Below are positions 1 through 13,600 of a DNA stretch of 64,000 bases, in pieces; positions within the stretch are counted from its first letter, which is position 1, and the number at the start of each line of letters is the position of its first letter. A program made the position numbers and the translations under genes. The notes below the pieces were generated by a model. That model saw only the letters and a list, made by a program, of their open reading frames with translations. It was not told where the DNA came from and did not search any database. This stretch comes from Apteryx mantelli (Eukaryota > Chordata > Aves > Apterygiformes > Apterygidae): positions 1,240,001 through 1,304,000 of the forward strand of contig NC_090012.1 of NCBI RefSeq assembly GCF_036417845.1, written 5' to 3'.

Positions 1-3000
1 CCAAACTATAAAAAGGATTGTTGAGATTTTTAACAGATGAATTCTAGTTATTTAATCAATACACAAGTCATCTAAGGAATAAAAGCGAGAGTCTGAGAAA
101 TCATTTTTACACAAATCTTTAGATATCAAGCTGTATCTTAGGAGGCGCAATACAATCTCCTGTAGTTTAACTCCAGCCCTGCTGGATCTCAGTAGATTTG
201 GGCCAGAAATGATTATACGAACCTCAGAGAGCGACTGTAATGCTGAACTCAGTCAGTGCCTGGAAAGGGCTTTGCAAACTTTATGCAGTAGGTACCAGAG
301 CAGGTATTATTTAACTGCTGAGTTTGGCTTTTGTTTTTAAACACAACGAAACAGAAAATAAGGTAAATTGAAATATGGAAACTGATGACTAAAGGACGTC
401 TGAAAAAGATGGAACGATTTCTAGCATGTGAGTAAAGCCCAGAAGTAACTACGAAGTGTCGAGGTTTTGCCATTTTCCGAGGACAGCTCACGTTTACAGT
501 CACTGTGGTTACACAGTAAAGAGGCCGAGGCGGTTAAGAAACTAACGTATTTGCAGAGAAGAACAGCGACTGTGAGAAAATCCTTAACTAAGCCTGGGCT
601 CATCCCGTACTTTCCTATTGTTCCTGCCCACTTTCTATATTTAGGGTCGTCTCCAGCACAGCACACATCCATGGCTTAGCACAAGAACCAACTTCAGCGA
701 CAGGGTGACGGCAGTGACATGACACAGCGCCACCAACTACCGCCGCCTGCAGCAGACGTGACGCCACAAGCCGTCATCCATGGTACCCGAAATCACGATC
801 ACACAGCGCACGCCGGAAAAAAAGACTTTTCCAATCATTATACTGCAGTCTGAAAGCGTGCACGTTTTTCCAAACTACAGGGAAAACGGTAGAGATCAAC
901 ATGTCTTAATAAATTACAGCATTTCTGCTATTGTTTAAAAGAAGTAATGTCTCTTTATATAGCTAATACTCTATTAAATTTGGAAATAAGCACGCAAAAG
1001 CAACAAACGAGAACTATATGTTCTCAGATGAATTCTGTACTATGGATGTAACTGACAGTTATAACAACATACTCTGCTAATCCTGATAAAGATGCTGTTC
1101 CTTTCTTATTATACCTAAAGCAAACTGGATCAAAAACAACAGGCCCTAAGCTCCCAACCTCAGACGAGCACAAGTGGTTTTATTATTATTAGGAAAAGAA
1201 AGAGCTTTGTATGACCTCAACTGCACTATATACTTGTGTGCTACAGACACATGGACCTAAGAGCAACTTCTATACAATACAGCAGTAAAAAACTGTGCAC
1301 GGTGCTTGTCACCGGGGATCTGAGTTGGGATGGTGACTAATACCCGACTTGCCAGTCTGCCGCAAAAACCCTTCCTGTGTACAACAGCGATCTGCACAAC
1401 AGGTGCAGCTAGCCATGAAATCTTCTGTACGGTGTGATCTATTTTGGTGGAGTGGATCCACAGAGGACAAAACTGAGGGTTAATGTACGCAGGGAAAGGG
1501 CTGCAAGGTAGCTCCCTTAACTTAAAGGAATGCAAAATATGTGGTGCAAATGCTTCTTTTCAGAGCAATGGAGTGGGAAGGCTTTGAAAATAAACTATAA
1601 ACGCAAATGTTCAGGAAGTCACTGGACTGAAAATCTGCAAGATCTAATCTCATGATAATCAAACGTTAACTTCTAATCATACATGATTTTAAGCGAAACA
1701 CTTGACATGAACTGGGTTGTACAACACATGTTCATAACTTCAGGATTAACATCTGCCTCGAGCAGAGAACAAACGAGAGTTTATACAGAAGTTGCTTTTT
1801 TCCATGAACGATCTGATATATTTGCCAGCACACTCCATGGGGGAGAAAAGAAGATCACATGACAAATTAAAATCTAAGACTAGTAAAACCAGGTGAAAGC
1901 TAAAAATTAACAGGAAATCAACTGAATGAGCAGTTCACTTGAGTGGGGAGTGGAGTTTTTTTGTGAGATCACTCCAGTTGAGAGCAACTCTCCATTCATG
2001 CTATAACCTATTTCAGAACGAGGTTTAAAAACAGATCCCTTCTCAGTTCTGTAGCATGTACAAAAAGGCAGGGATATGGCGCTGCTTTAGGGGGGAGCGT
2101 GGCTCTTTCACACAGATATATTGTCTTCACTTATTCTCTGATTTTAAGGCTTTCAGAGGCCTTCCTCACTGGAACACACACAGCTAGGATTTTCAAAGTA
2201 ACCTACACTTCTAGCTAAAGGTTATTAATCACACACTTAATGCTTCAGAAATGGTTCAGCATTTGCAGACACCAGAACTCTACTCCCCCACTAACTTCCT
2301 ATTTCTAGGCCAGAACATGTTCTACCGAAGCAGCACACCTGCACGGTCCATAAGCCTCACTTACAGAAAATCGTCCAGAGATTCATCTCTTCTTTCACCA
2401 AAACACTGACACATTCCAGAATAATCCCAAAGGAACTGGAACTAAGCTGAACCTCTTCTTTGCTCCATGAGTGTGCCCATCTCAAATTTTATTTCAAGTG
2501 GAAATCAGGGAAAATACATCAACCAAGAAATAAAAGAACAACCGCCTTGAAGGCAGCAAGGCCTCCAGAAAGAGGCATGCTGTGTCACACGCAAACTGTT
2601 CTGACCGGGGCAGAAGTCATCACAATTTATCAGCCTTTCTTAAAGCTATCTTCTACTCGGTGTTTTTTCATTATGGGACATGTATAACAATATGTTCTAT
2701 CAATTCACTAGAAAGGAAGCTTTGAGAAACATCCTCCTAGGCCACTTAAACCTGAAATCACTTCTGACGTGGACACTCCTGGTCGGCAATCGAGGCAAAT
2801 TCTACTTTTATATCCCTCAAGCCCGTGTTTTTGAGAGACATTTATACTAAGGGAAACCTTCAAGCACTTATTTAATCACAACTCAAGATTTATCAGGAAT
2901 GTGCTTGACTCGACTGCTAATTATTAACGTCAGTTTTGTTTGGAAGTTGGTTTCTTCCCATTCCTACTATTGGCTCCTTCAGTGAAATCGTAAGGCTGAG

Positions 3001-4747
3001 TGGTGATGTCCTTTTCACTGCCACCACAAGGCTGGTGTCACAGCAACGGGATATGTCAAAGGTACTGAAAAAGACCCTTGGTCTGGGGTTTGCTTTAGCT
3101 GTTCTTTAGGCAGCACAACAAGGCCTGGCTACCGGAGGAGCAGGGCAGAGGCAACACCTTGCTCAGCACAGGCGAGGATCCCTGCACCGAAGTCTAGATC
3201 TTCCGACAGCAGCTGAACAATTACATATTAGAAATTGTTCCTGAAAAATTTTTGGCATGTGCTGAACTTTACTACCAAAAGTTCTTCCGATCTCCATGGA
3301 ACTGTTCACAGTACTAATGCTAAATACATGCCTATATTTTTGCATGATTAAAAAGGTAATCTCTAGCAAATCTGGAGTACTAAAAATGGCTCTGTCCAAC
3401 TAAAAATGGGCCAAGAGAAGCAAGACGCTAGAAAAAGAAACCCCAACCAAACTTACAGATTTGACTCCTACTGCTAATATTTAACTATATAAAAAAATGT
3501 ATATTCACCTTACGGAATCACTCAGCCATTCCCCTAAACTTGGTGGTATAATCCCTTAGCACTTCTGACAGTAGAGCAGTTTCTGGTTCTTTCATACAGT
3601 TATACTACATTCCCTCAAAAAGCAGAAAATTAACCTAAAATTTTCCAACAGCCTACTTTTTTTCTATTTCATCTGTCCTTTCCAACTCATCTTGACATGG
3701 ATAAAAATTGCTTATGACATTAGTCAGTAGCTGACAGTCGAAAACCATTTGGGATTTTGTTGGGATCAAGAGTGGAAGTATAAAGCATAGCATGTATGTA
3801 CATTTATACACGTGTACATCTAGTAAAATAATTTAGAGGTTTAGCAGAATAGCGTTACTAACTGAAAACATTAGGGAAGAAAACATGCTGTGAGGTCCCA
3901 GTCCTTCTGAACTACCAGAGCTAAAAACATTTTGGCCAGGCCAGTAATATTTTCAAGCTCTGATGGTGGACCTTTGATCAAAGGAAAAAAAAAAAACAAG
4001 CTTTATGACTTCATGGCAAAGTTAAGCTGCAGAAGGTGGATCATAAGGGAGAAAGGTCCCTCTATAAACACTTAAAATAGTAACAAAAAGGTATAAAAGA
4101 CATCACTGGATATTGTTTTATGTTTACTGCAGCATGAAAACCCCTTTCTAAAATACAATAAAATTTGTAACAAAAAGTCCTCTACTAATTTTCTATAACG
4201 AGTGCTTGCATTATTTCATAGTCAAGGTTTTAAGCAGATGTATACACTTTTTTTTTTAGTGAATGAATTAAAAACAAGAAGGAAACAAAACAGCACAAAT
4301 TCACACAACCGCATCTGTGTGCTTACAGGAAACTAACATTGCTTCTTCCACCCGTGAAAATGTAAACTGGATGAAATACTCCAGGGCAAAAGTGTGTGTT
4401 TTTGCTCTACATGAAAGAATAATCTAACAGTTAAAAATAATCTGGTGAGGGGAGAAAATACCAACCACTGTGCATGGTGTTCTTACTTATATTTTGAATC
4501 ATGTAAAGTATTGTGAGGAACAAACTTATAAAAACTTTTTATGACATACCTGATTAACAAAGGAATAACGAAAAGAAAGGTAGAAGAAAATCTAGGACAC
4601 TAAAGAGATTCTTAGAAACTGGGTGCTTACACTGTACGTTGCTATTTGTCCTGCTTAAACTTCTCTAATTATCAAACATGAGACTGTACATGGGGATGGG
4701 GGAAAAATGTGTGATGACATTTGGGAAACAGTGCTTTCTTTGCCACC

Positions 4748-4774
<27 letters not shown>
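4748..4774. repeat. 27-base T homopolymer
   Basis: An uninterrupted run of 27 T on the plus strand. It could be the A-tail of an old minus-strand retroposed element, but no SINE or LINE body or target-site duplication is recognisable beside it. Confidence 0.8.
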
Positions 4775-4780
<6 letters not shown>

Positions 4781-5451
4781 TTCTGAGTTTGTTAACAAAA
4801 CTTTTTAACAACTTTTCTGTTTTATGGGCAGACCTGCACCCAAGGGTAGCCTGTTTACTGTCAACGTAATGGAATGAGGATGGAGTTTGCAGACAAAGTA
4901 ATGGATCCACATCCTATGTCTAGATGGCACCAAGGGTCAGAGTGGTATGACTTTTACTGAGGTATCTCAGTGCTACTTCACCAGGAAACGTCACAACAGA
5001 CATATTTTGGAGTAAATTGTGTGCTTTTGTGACTTTTTTTTTTAAACACTCACACTGGCAGGGTGCACAACTCTATCAGTCAAGTCATTACAAAGGGGTA
5101 GAATTCTGCTTGGTTTGTACACACATTGTATTAACTCATTCCTTACATGAAACGTATCCTAAAGATGATCTCAGGACTTTTTTTGGTGGGGGGAAAGAAA
5201 GGAAAAGGTATAATTTAATTATTCAATAAAAGAGAATACTTACCAACCCAACCCTGCATCATAGGAAAAACAAAACTCCTTAGAGACAAAGGCATGCTAA
5301 TGTATAAAAGCAGCTCCCTGTACTGCACCCCTGCCCTCCAGGGGAGTGGGAAGGGAGCAAACCTCTCTTTTTTTTTTTTTTCAGACAAATATACATGATT
5401 AAGCTGTTTATTTTTGTGCACTGCACAATACTTTCTGGCTATAGGGTTTCC

Positions 5452-5481
5452 AATAAAAAAGTGCTAATAAAGTCTAATAAA
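5452..5481 (+). terminator. Cluster of three AATAAA hexamers
   Basis: AATAAA occurs at 5452, 5466 and 5476 on the plus strand within 30 bases, at the edge between the AT-rich and GC-rich segments. This could be a genuine 3' end of a plus-strand transcript or a chance effect of base composition. No reading frame upstream supports a gene. Confidence 0.25.
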
Positions 5482-5879
5482 GGAAACAGCTGAAGTTATG
5501 TTTTGGGGGGAGGGAAAAGGTGCTTTACATACATCTCTGAGGAAAAGAGGAAAGAGGGTTTCCTGGGGGATTTTAAACTTTTCAATACCTTGACATAATG
5601 GGACCACTTGAGATTCCAGCTGTGGAAGTGAGTCTTTCTATATAAAGGGGACGAGGGAGGGCAAACAAGGGTATCGCTACTCAACACATCCCATACCATG
5701 CCAGTGCCTAGAAAGCTCCACATCACAACCCCAGCACCCTTCTGCCCAGGCCGCACTCTCTAATGCCCCAGCATAGCCAGGAAATTTTAAGAAGCAGCTG
5801 AAGACAAAGGGGACGTTAATGAGGCCAGCGCTGCCCAGGAGAATAACGTCACCGAAGACCTCATTAAGGACCCCAGAAA

Positions 5880-6760
5880 GCCTTCCCCTGGCCCTGCCCG
5901 GCAAGCGGGGACCTCTCTCCCCATCCCCTCGCAGCCTCCCCTACGCCCCAGGCCCAGGCTCCCCACATCGGCCCCTGCCCTGGCCCTCAGCCCCCGGCGG
6001 GGTCCGCTGCCCCCGGCCTGCTCCCTCCTCACTGCCCACTCCCTGCCCTGCCTGCCTGGGCCCCCCCGGCCCTGCGCTGCCCCCCGGCCCTGCTCTACCC
6101 CCCTGGCCCTGCTCTGCCCCCCCTGGCCCGGCCCTGCGCTGCCCCCCAGCCCTGCGCCCCCGCCGGGCCCCTCCGTGCGCCCCTTCCCCTGGCTCTTCCC
6201 AGCCTCGGCCCCCTCCCCCCGCCCTCCTGGCTCTTCCCAGCCTCGCCACCCCCCCCCCCAAAACCCCTGGCTCTTCCCAGCTCCTCTCCCCCCCGGCCCC
6301 TTCGCTGTTCCCAGGCCCTCTCCCCCCCCCCGCCCAGACCCCCGGCTGTTCCCAGGCCCTGCCACCCCCCCCAAGTCCCCCGGCTGTTCCCAGGCCCTGC
6401 GCCCCCCCCTCCCCAGCTCGCTGCCTGTCCCCAGCCCTCGCTCTCGCCCCTCTCCTCCTCCTCCTCCTCCTCGCAGCCCGCCCGGCCCGGGCCCTGGGGA
6501 CCCCCCGAGCGCTCCTGGACACTCTCACCCCCAGCCCTGCGCCCCCCAGCCGGGCCTACCCCCCTGCCCACCTCGGGCCTGCACCCCTCTAAGCCCTGGC
6601 TCCCCCGCTCACCTCAGGCCCTGTCCCCCCGCCCGGGCCGGCGGCTCTCGGGCCCCGAGGACCCCCCCCGCCCCGGCTGGCCCCCCACCTCCTCCCGGTC
6701 GCCCGCGGCCCGTCCCTGCCCGCCCCCCCCAAACCTGGTCCGGCGAGCCGGACAGACAGA
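5880..6760. repeat. C-rich low-complexity and minisatellite tract
   Basis: Strongly C-rich on the plus strand with long C-runs. Between about 6180 and 6430 an imperfect unit of roughly 35-50 bp recurs, built on a CTGGCTCTTCCCAG or CGGCTGTTCCCAGGCCCTG core followed by a C-run. On the minus strand, the transcribed sense of ZC3H4, it is G-rich. The long proline- or glycine-rich ORFs through it are composition artefacts. Confidence 0.7.
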
Positions 6761-6803
6761 CACAGACAGACAGAGAGGCTCTCGGGAGAGGCGGTTACTG
6801 GAC

Positions 6804-6964
6804 CTTTCGTCCGGGCCGTGGTGGAGTTGGAGCGGCGGCGGCGGCCGGGGGAGGCTGCAGCTGCCGCTGTCGTGGTGGTGGCAGGACGGAGATGGGGGGG
6901 TGGAGTGCGGGCTGGGGGGGGAGGCGGCGGCGGCGGGGGGGACACTCGGGCTCTCCACGGCCAT
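6804..6964 (-). CDS. ZC3H4: ZC3H4 first coding exon (partial gene)
   Basis: Zinc finger CCCH-type protein 4 is a nuclear factor that works with WDR82 to end non-productive transcription. The minus-strand ATG at 6964-6962 opens a reading frame starting MAVESPSVPP, rich in Pro and Ser, and ending LQLHHGPDER. By my count this is 54 residues to the split Arg codon. The remembered human N-terminus, also Pro/Ser-rich and ending LLHHRLPLPDDR before EDGELEEG, is the same length. The donor proposed after 6804 (GTCCAG) is weak; GTAACC eight bases further is an alternative. Head-to-head orientation with SAE1 matches human synteny. The CCCH fingers would lie left of the window. An untranslated or spurious frame remains possible. 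Confidence 0.6.
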
Positions 6965-7628
6965 GGGCGGGGGGGGAGAGGGGGAAGCACACGGGGCACA
7001 GTCACTGTACAGAGCGGGGGTCGGCACGGCCCGGCTTTCCGCCTGCCCCGCACTCCACGGGAAGGCACACAAAATGGCGCCCGCCGGCACGCAGCCGCGC
7101 CGAGGCAGCGCCCCACACGGCCGCCGGAAAGGCCCGAGCGCCGCCGGAAAGGCCCGAGCGCCGCCGAACGCCCTGCCCCCCTCCCCCCTCGCTGGGGCAC
7201 GCACGGCCTGACGCGGAAGCAGCCGGAGGTTGCCGAAGAATGGCGGAAGCGGCCGAGCCGAGGCGCCGAGGGGGAGCGGGAGGAGACGGAACTTTCCGAG
7301 CGGAGCCGAGCGGTATCGGAAAGTGCCGAAGAGGCTGGGCAGAACCAAGTGCGCCGTGGCGGGAGGGGGGGGAGCTGCGCGAGCGAGCGCACAAGAGGCG
7401 GCCCCGGGCCCGAGCGCGGCGGCTGCTCCCGCTCTTAGGGGGTCGTTACGGCGGAAGAAGCCCCTGTAGCGGCTCTCCTTGGGTATACGGGGGCGCGGGG
7501 CGGCGGGGGCGACTTGGCGTGGGGGGCGCCCCCCCCCCCGGCGCGCCGCGGTGCCGGGCGCCGCGCAGCGCCCGCGCGGGCCGCCAGGGGGCGCCGCCCC
7601 GGCGCGGCGGCCGTGAGGCGGCGGCGGG
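6965..7628. promoter_or_regulatory. Divergent CpG-island promoter, ZC3H4/SAE1
   Basis: The 664 bases between the two start codons are CpG-dense and TATA-less. They contain repeated ETS/GABPA-type cores (CCGGAA and GCGGAAG near 7125-7150, 7210-7260 and 7450) and a YY1-like AAAATGGCGCC near 7072. GABPA and YY1 motifs are typical of bidirectional housekeeping promoters. Transcription start sites cannot be placed exactly; SAE1 probably starts within about 100 bp of its ATG. Confidence 0.7.
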
Positions 7629-10600
7629 ATGGTGGAGAAGGAGGAGGGCGGCCCCGGCGGCATCAGCGAGGAGGAGGCGGCGCAGTATGACCGGCAGATC
7701 CGGCTCTGGGGGCTTGAGGCCCAGAAGCGGTCAGCTCGGCGGGGGGCCGTAGGGGCCGGGGGGGCCCTGGAGGGGCCTGACGGAGGGGCTGTGGGGGGCG
7801 GGCCCCGTAGGGGGCCTGGATGGGCGAGGTTGGGGGTGCTGGGGGGCCCGACGGCGTTTGGGGGCAGGGGGCTGTGTTGGTCTGGAGGGGCGCTGAAGGA
7901 GTTAGGGGGGCCTACAGCGTTTTGGAGGCCTTCTACGTGCTTGGGTGGCCCTGCAGCATTTTGGGAGGCCTTGGGGGGGGGGGTTGGGGACTCTACAGTG
8001 TTTTGGGAGGCCCCCTGGGGGTTTGGGGGGCCCTGCATGGGTTTGTGGGGACTCTATAGGGGTCTGGGGGGCCCTACAGTGTTTAGGGGGGCCCCTATGG
8101 TGGCTTCTGGGGACCTATATGGGTTAAGTGGTCCTTACAGTGGTTGGTAGGGACCTGTAGGGGCTTAGGGAGGCCCTATATAGGTTTGGGGGGTCCTACA
8201 GAATGTGAGGGGCCTGTAGGGGCTTATGCAGTGACCGCAGCTACTGTGGGGGATCTGCAGGAGGTTTGTAGGGGCTTGAGGAAGGTTTGTATAGCTGGCG
8301 GTGGGTATGTAGGCACACGAGGTCTATAGGGGCTTGTGGCGGTTTGTAAGGTCTCTAGAGGTCTCGGGGTTCTGGAGAGCCGAAGGAGGAGGAGATGGGG
8401 TTGGGGCAGCAGGAGATGGGGGCCGAGGCTTGGGGTACCTGGGAGAGGGGTGTTAGGAAATGAGGGCCCTAGGAAGGAAGCGGCTGGGTTGGGGGGCAGT
8501 GGCTGGTGTTGCAGGGGGTGGGATACAGGGTGGTGAAGTGGGAAGAGGTGCTCAAGGAGATGGTGGCAGAGGAGCAGGAGAAACCCTGCGGTGGTCCGGC
8601 ATGAGATGTTGATCTTCATGCTGCCTCCTACACCCTGTGAGAAGTTTTAAACCTCCTCTTTGGAACTCCTGGGCCAGTTGCCCTGCCTGTGCACACACCA
8701 TGCAGCTGGGGCAGTGCTGGCAGAGGTGTGGGAGCCCTGGCTAGCGGCTGCCTGGGGGACTGCTTGGTTCTCCAGTCTCATACAGTCACTAGCAACAGGC
8801 AGGTGAGAGCTATAAGCTGTACCCCTTCGTGTGTCCCTAGATCCTCAGGGCTGCGCTCTCTCCAACCTCCTGCACAGTTCAGGTTGGAAAATCTTACCCA
8901 AACTTGAGCCTGGTGATAATGCACATTTGGTGAAAACTTTGTCTCCTTGGGTTGAAGATAACAAAAATAATGACCATATCTGCAAGAGAGTCTGTTCCGC
9001 TACTTAGTGTCTATTGTTAAAGTCTTCTGGTTCATTCCCAGCTGGGATTGCCAAGCAGCTGCTTCCACCTGCTGGTTTCTGGCTCTTTCTCTGCTAAAGA
9101 GCCTCTTGTTCAGCCCATATCTTCTCTGTAAGGCCTCTTCAGCTTTCAAGTTATCTTTGCAGTCCTTTTCTGCAGCCTGTCCAGGTTTCTGCCAGCTTTA
9201 AATTTCTTAGATGTTACCTTGAAAGTAGCAATAGTGTGTGTTTGGGAGAAGATGGAGCAGACCGGAAATATGGGCACAAATGTAATGGTGCTGCTAGATG
9301 CAGAGTGAAAACAAGCATGGAAATAGACCATGAGGCCAGAAAGCACCCATCAGTGACCTCCTGGCTTAACTGACCTACGTGATAGAGCCACTCTGTCTGA
9401 CAGTCTGGATGATTACTTATTAAGGCAGTCTGAATAAACTTGATTTTGTTAGAAAAACAATACAGCCTAGTCAATCAAAAGAATTCTAATAAAAAAATAT
9501 TTAAATTGATTTAAAAAGCAAGGGAAGTACAGCATTCAGGTATTCTGAAAACTTAGAAATTGCATACATAACTTGGTCTCATAATAAATATTTGCAAAGA
9601 AATAATTTCCATTAATTATATTATTCCATTAATTATATATATATATTCAAATCAGTTGCCTTGTAACCCAGTGCACCTTCAGTGAGTGAGGCTGAGGTCC
9701 AAACCTCAGCTGGACTATTCGAATTTGCTATTAGGAACTTCAGACTGTGGTGCTGTAGTGAACCTGTGAGTCCACCCCTTGTTCCCTGAAAAGCGGTACA
9801 AGGCTTTATCAGTAAATACTGATTTTAGCCCCTCTTTCACTGCAAATAGTCTCTTTTCTGCAAATTATTTAAATTGCTGACTCCCAACAGCTCCTATCTC
9901 TCTTTCTTTTCTTCCATATCAGGTATCACAGTTAAATTTGCCTCTGCTCTTCTCCCTGATGCTGCTGTGAAATTTTCAGGTCCTACCAGACCTGTTTGGC
10001 TCTCCTGTAATGATCCTGAGCTTCTTCCGTTCTGCCTGGGCCAAGTGAATCGGGCTGTAGCTTGACTTTCCGCACAGTTCAGGGCTTCTGTGAATGCCCA
10101 GCGTTCACATCTGCCTCCTTAGTTACGTTTTCCCAGCTGGGAGGTGATGGTGATTTCAGAGGCTGTAGTTCCATCTCCGGTGGCGGGGATGCTACTTTGC
10201 TAGCACAGCTTTCCTCTTTGGTCGTTGATACGTATTTATTGCCCCGTTGTGTTTTGTGCTGTGGTTGATTTCCCCTTCCCCCGGGAACATGGTGACTCCA
10301 GTGAAGCCGTTAACGCTGACCAAGTGTTTTCGCTGCAGGTTACGAGCTTCCCGGGTGTTGCTGGTGGGGATGAAAGGCCTTGGAGCAGAAGTGGCAAAGA
10401 ATCTCATCCTGGCAGGGGTCAAAGGCCTGACCATGCTGGACCATCAGCAGGTGGGAGCTTCCAGCTTCTCTCTTCCTTGTGGCTGCAGTGCTGGTCGGCA
10501 TGGGGTGAGGGGGTGATTAGCAAAGCTCCCAAAGCCTGCTGGGGACTGGTAGGTGTGCGGAGGGCATAGGGTGTCTGCGCTTGAGGACTCCTTCACTGCT

Positions 10601-13600
10601 TCCTGGAGTAGGTGTTTTGTTGCGGGGTGGGGGGGGGTGTGCCTTCTGGGGAGGGGGGCATGTAGTGTCTGTAGAGAGAAATCCCATACCCGTGCACTTT
10701 CAGTCATTAGTGTGTCTCCTTGTGACAGCCATGGAGCTAAATTTGAGAGAGACGTAAGCAGACTGCGCTCATCTGCCCTCTGTCAAGCTGAGGGCTGAAC
10801 CGCAGCTCCCCAGTTCCTCCCCTGCTATCTTTTGGATGTCCTTGCCTGCACACATGTGGCTGTGTACGCTGATCTGAGGAGCCTGCTCTCATAGTCTCAC
10901 ACTTAATTCTCGGGGTGTGTGGCCTTTCTCTAGCAGGTCTCCACCCAGGCCTCTCCCCTCTATCTTTGTCTGAACAGCCCCTTTCTGTGTTTATCTAGGG
11001 CTTTGCAGGTGTTTAACAGAGTGTAACAGTGTGTGAAAAGCAACTAGGGCTCCGTTCTTGCCTCAAATTGCATGGAACCGGGGCCTCTAAATAGCCTGTG
11101 GTTGTTCAGTCTGTCTGTGTCAGTCATGCAGCAGGTTTCCATTCGTGGTCTGGAGCCTTGTGCCCTGCAGCTCGCACTGCTGTCGCAGGAGATGGGAGGC
11201 CCAGGCATGACTGAAATTCATAGGTGCCGCACAGCATATGAAACCCTTCTCTGCGTTTGGAAGAGGCACAGGCAAGGATGTGTAAGGTGCTCAGGGAGCC
11301 TTCAGCAGGGTTTGAGGGATGAATATTTGAGGGATTTTGTATGCGCAGTGTTTCTGGTACGAGCTTGTGGCAGTACTGGCTGCTCCAGGGCCAGACAGAG
11401 CAGGGGGGTTGCGCAGGAGCCTCAGTTGCGGCCGCTCACATCTTCTGCGAGCGCAGCCACTAGGTCGCGGTGCGGGACTGCTGCAGACGTGCTGCCCGCT
11501 GCGGTAGCTTGGCGCCTCCTCAGGCACAAGAGGGAGCTCTGAGCTCGGGAGCAGGCGAAGTGATCTGCAAGCTCTGAGAATCGTCCTGGGAGGAAGGAGT
11601 GCAAAAATGTGGGGGTGCTGCCCGCTGTCTGTCCCCCCTGTTCCTTCGAAAAGGGGGCATGGAGATCTCTGTTGTTCTTGAAGCAGAGATGGGTACTTGG
11701 TGCAATCGAAGGATTGTGAAGGGAGAACGCGAAAGGAGGGACCCAAGCAGTCACTCTGCAATAGTATCTGCTGGAATGGTACCATCTTAACCTCAAACCT
11801 GCCCTTCCTTCCCAGGGCAGTGGTCCTGTCCCTGGATCCTTCCTCCTAAGGAGACTCTCGACTTTTCTCTGAGCCTTTCAATACTCCTGCTGTGAGGATA
11901 GCACTGGTTAGCTGTCCCCTTTCGGATGTGTGAGTTCCTGTTTACGATGTATCTACTGTAGTTCTCCTGTGGGTGTTGCTGCCCTGTGTGATTCTGGGAA
12001 TGGTTAATAGCACAGGGAAGACTCGTCTCTCTCTGTTTTCTCCTATTTCAGGTTTCTCAAGAGGACACTAGAGCTCAGTTCCTGATCCCTGTGGGTTCCT
12101 TGGGCCGCAATAGAGCTGAAGCATCTTTGGAACGGGCGCAGAATCTCAATCCCATGGTGGACGTGAAGGCTGACCCTGAGAGCGTAGAGAACAAGCCAGA
12201 AGAGTTCTTCACCCAGTTCGATGCAGTAAGTGCCATGGGGGAAAGAAAGATTGGAGGAAGAGGGACTTAGTATTTGTTGACTTACCTGTAGTTAAGTTGC
12301 ATTGGTTGGACTTGCGTTGTCTTGAACTGATTTGACTGAGGTGGTACAAATGCTTGTATAAATGCTCCTCTGTCGGTTTAAAACTGGCTACAATTCAGTT
12401 GCACACTGAGTCACCAAGGCACATTTACATCTGAAAATATTTCTCCATGGTGGTTTGTATTGATATGTTGGACTCAGGAAAAAGGCTTTGAGCTGGTGCA
12501 ACGTTGTTGGGAGAGCAGAGACTAAATGGTGAGGGAATAGGAAAAAATTCCAGAGCAGTCACAACAATACAGGTCTTAATTAAAGGGACAATACCGCGCT
12601 AATTGCTCTTTTTGTTCTGGACAAGAGTGGTTAGATTAGCTCCAAGTTTTGAGGATAAAATATTGGGCTGTGTATCCTTGAGCCTTATGTAGTTGAGCTT
12701 CTGTGGAATGGCTTGTTTAGTGTGTGCATGTTCAGCTGCTTCACAGCACAAGTTGTAATGCTGCAGTTACAGGTTGCTCTGGCTGACTGTTCATAAATGG
12801 CATCTGTTCCCCTTCTGGTCTCTGTAGGTTGCATCAGACAGTGGCTGCCTGCTGACAGCTTTCTGGGTGTGATGTGATAGTAGTTCTAGTAACTGCAGTG
12901 TGCATGTTTTCCCAATTCTGCTCTCTGTGCTCATGTTGGATTGTGAAAATCAGGCAGCAGCTTTGAAGGGAAGAAAGCGGACTGTCTTGGGAGAACAAGG
13001 AGCACATCCAGGTCTCACAGCTCATGTGAATTAACTGCCTGTTCCTGTCTTCTCTGGTTGACTTCAAGGTGTCAGCCCTGACGCTGGCAGATGGGGGGGA
13101 GCATGTAAGGGATTGTGCTTGCAGCAAACATAGCTGTTAAGTGGGACATAAAGCGCTCTGACTATTTTGTAATAGTGTGTCCCTGTAGGGAACTGTTTGA
13201 GGGTATGTACCCTGCTCGGTTCCCAGATGGGACAGGCCCTGAATTTCAATTAAATGGAAAATATCTGCATTTAGCTTTGTTGCCAAATTCTTGCCTTCAG
13301 GAACCATCCTGCTTTGTCCAGAAACTTGATTCTGCTACCCCTAACCTCCTAATTATCCCTGGAGAGGAGGCTCCTGGAATTACCCAGTGTTTTCATCAGA
13401 ATTTAGTGTGACAGGAAGGAAAATTGATAATTGCTCTGAGCACTGTTCAGTGTCCCACTGTGAATGAAATGACAATTCTACCTGAAACCTTCCCAACTGT
13501 CCAGGAAGGGAGGGAAGATTTCACACCCCAGCATGGAATAGTAATCCCACAGTGGCTCACCTAAGGAGGGAGGGGGTGCAGGTTGGTAAACATTCAACTT

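Larger units (their letters stand above)
1..5790. other. AT-rich non-coding segment, probable ZC3H4 intron 1
   Basis: I find no coding exon here. Every ORF is short, low-complexity or unlike any family I know. Base composition is clearly more AT-rich than the rest of the window. Because an exon resembling the first exon of ZC3H4 lies at 6804-6964 on the minus strand, this stretch is most simply intron 1 of that gene; the acidic and Arg/Lys-rich second exon expected for ZC3H4 is not visible here. A long AT-rich 3'UTR of a plus-strand gene ending near 5.5 kb is the alternative, because three AATAAA hexamers cluster at 5452-5481. Confidence 0.4.

Noticed and set aside
4748-4774. Poly-T run as the tail of a SINE
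   Set aside because: No element body, internal promoter boxes or target-site duplication could be recognised next to it.
5787-6592. Proline- or glycine-rich ORFs in the C-rich tract
   Set aside because: They have C-run composition only, no homology, and all frames are similarly open.
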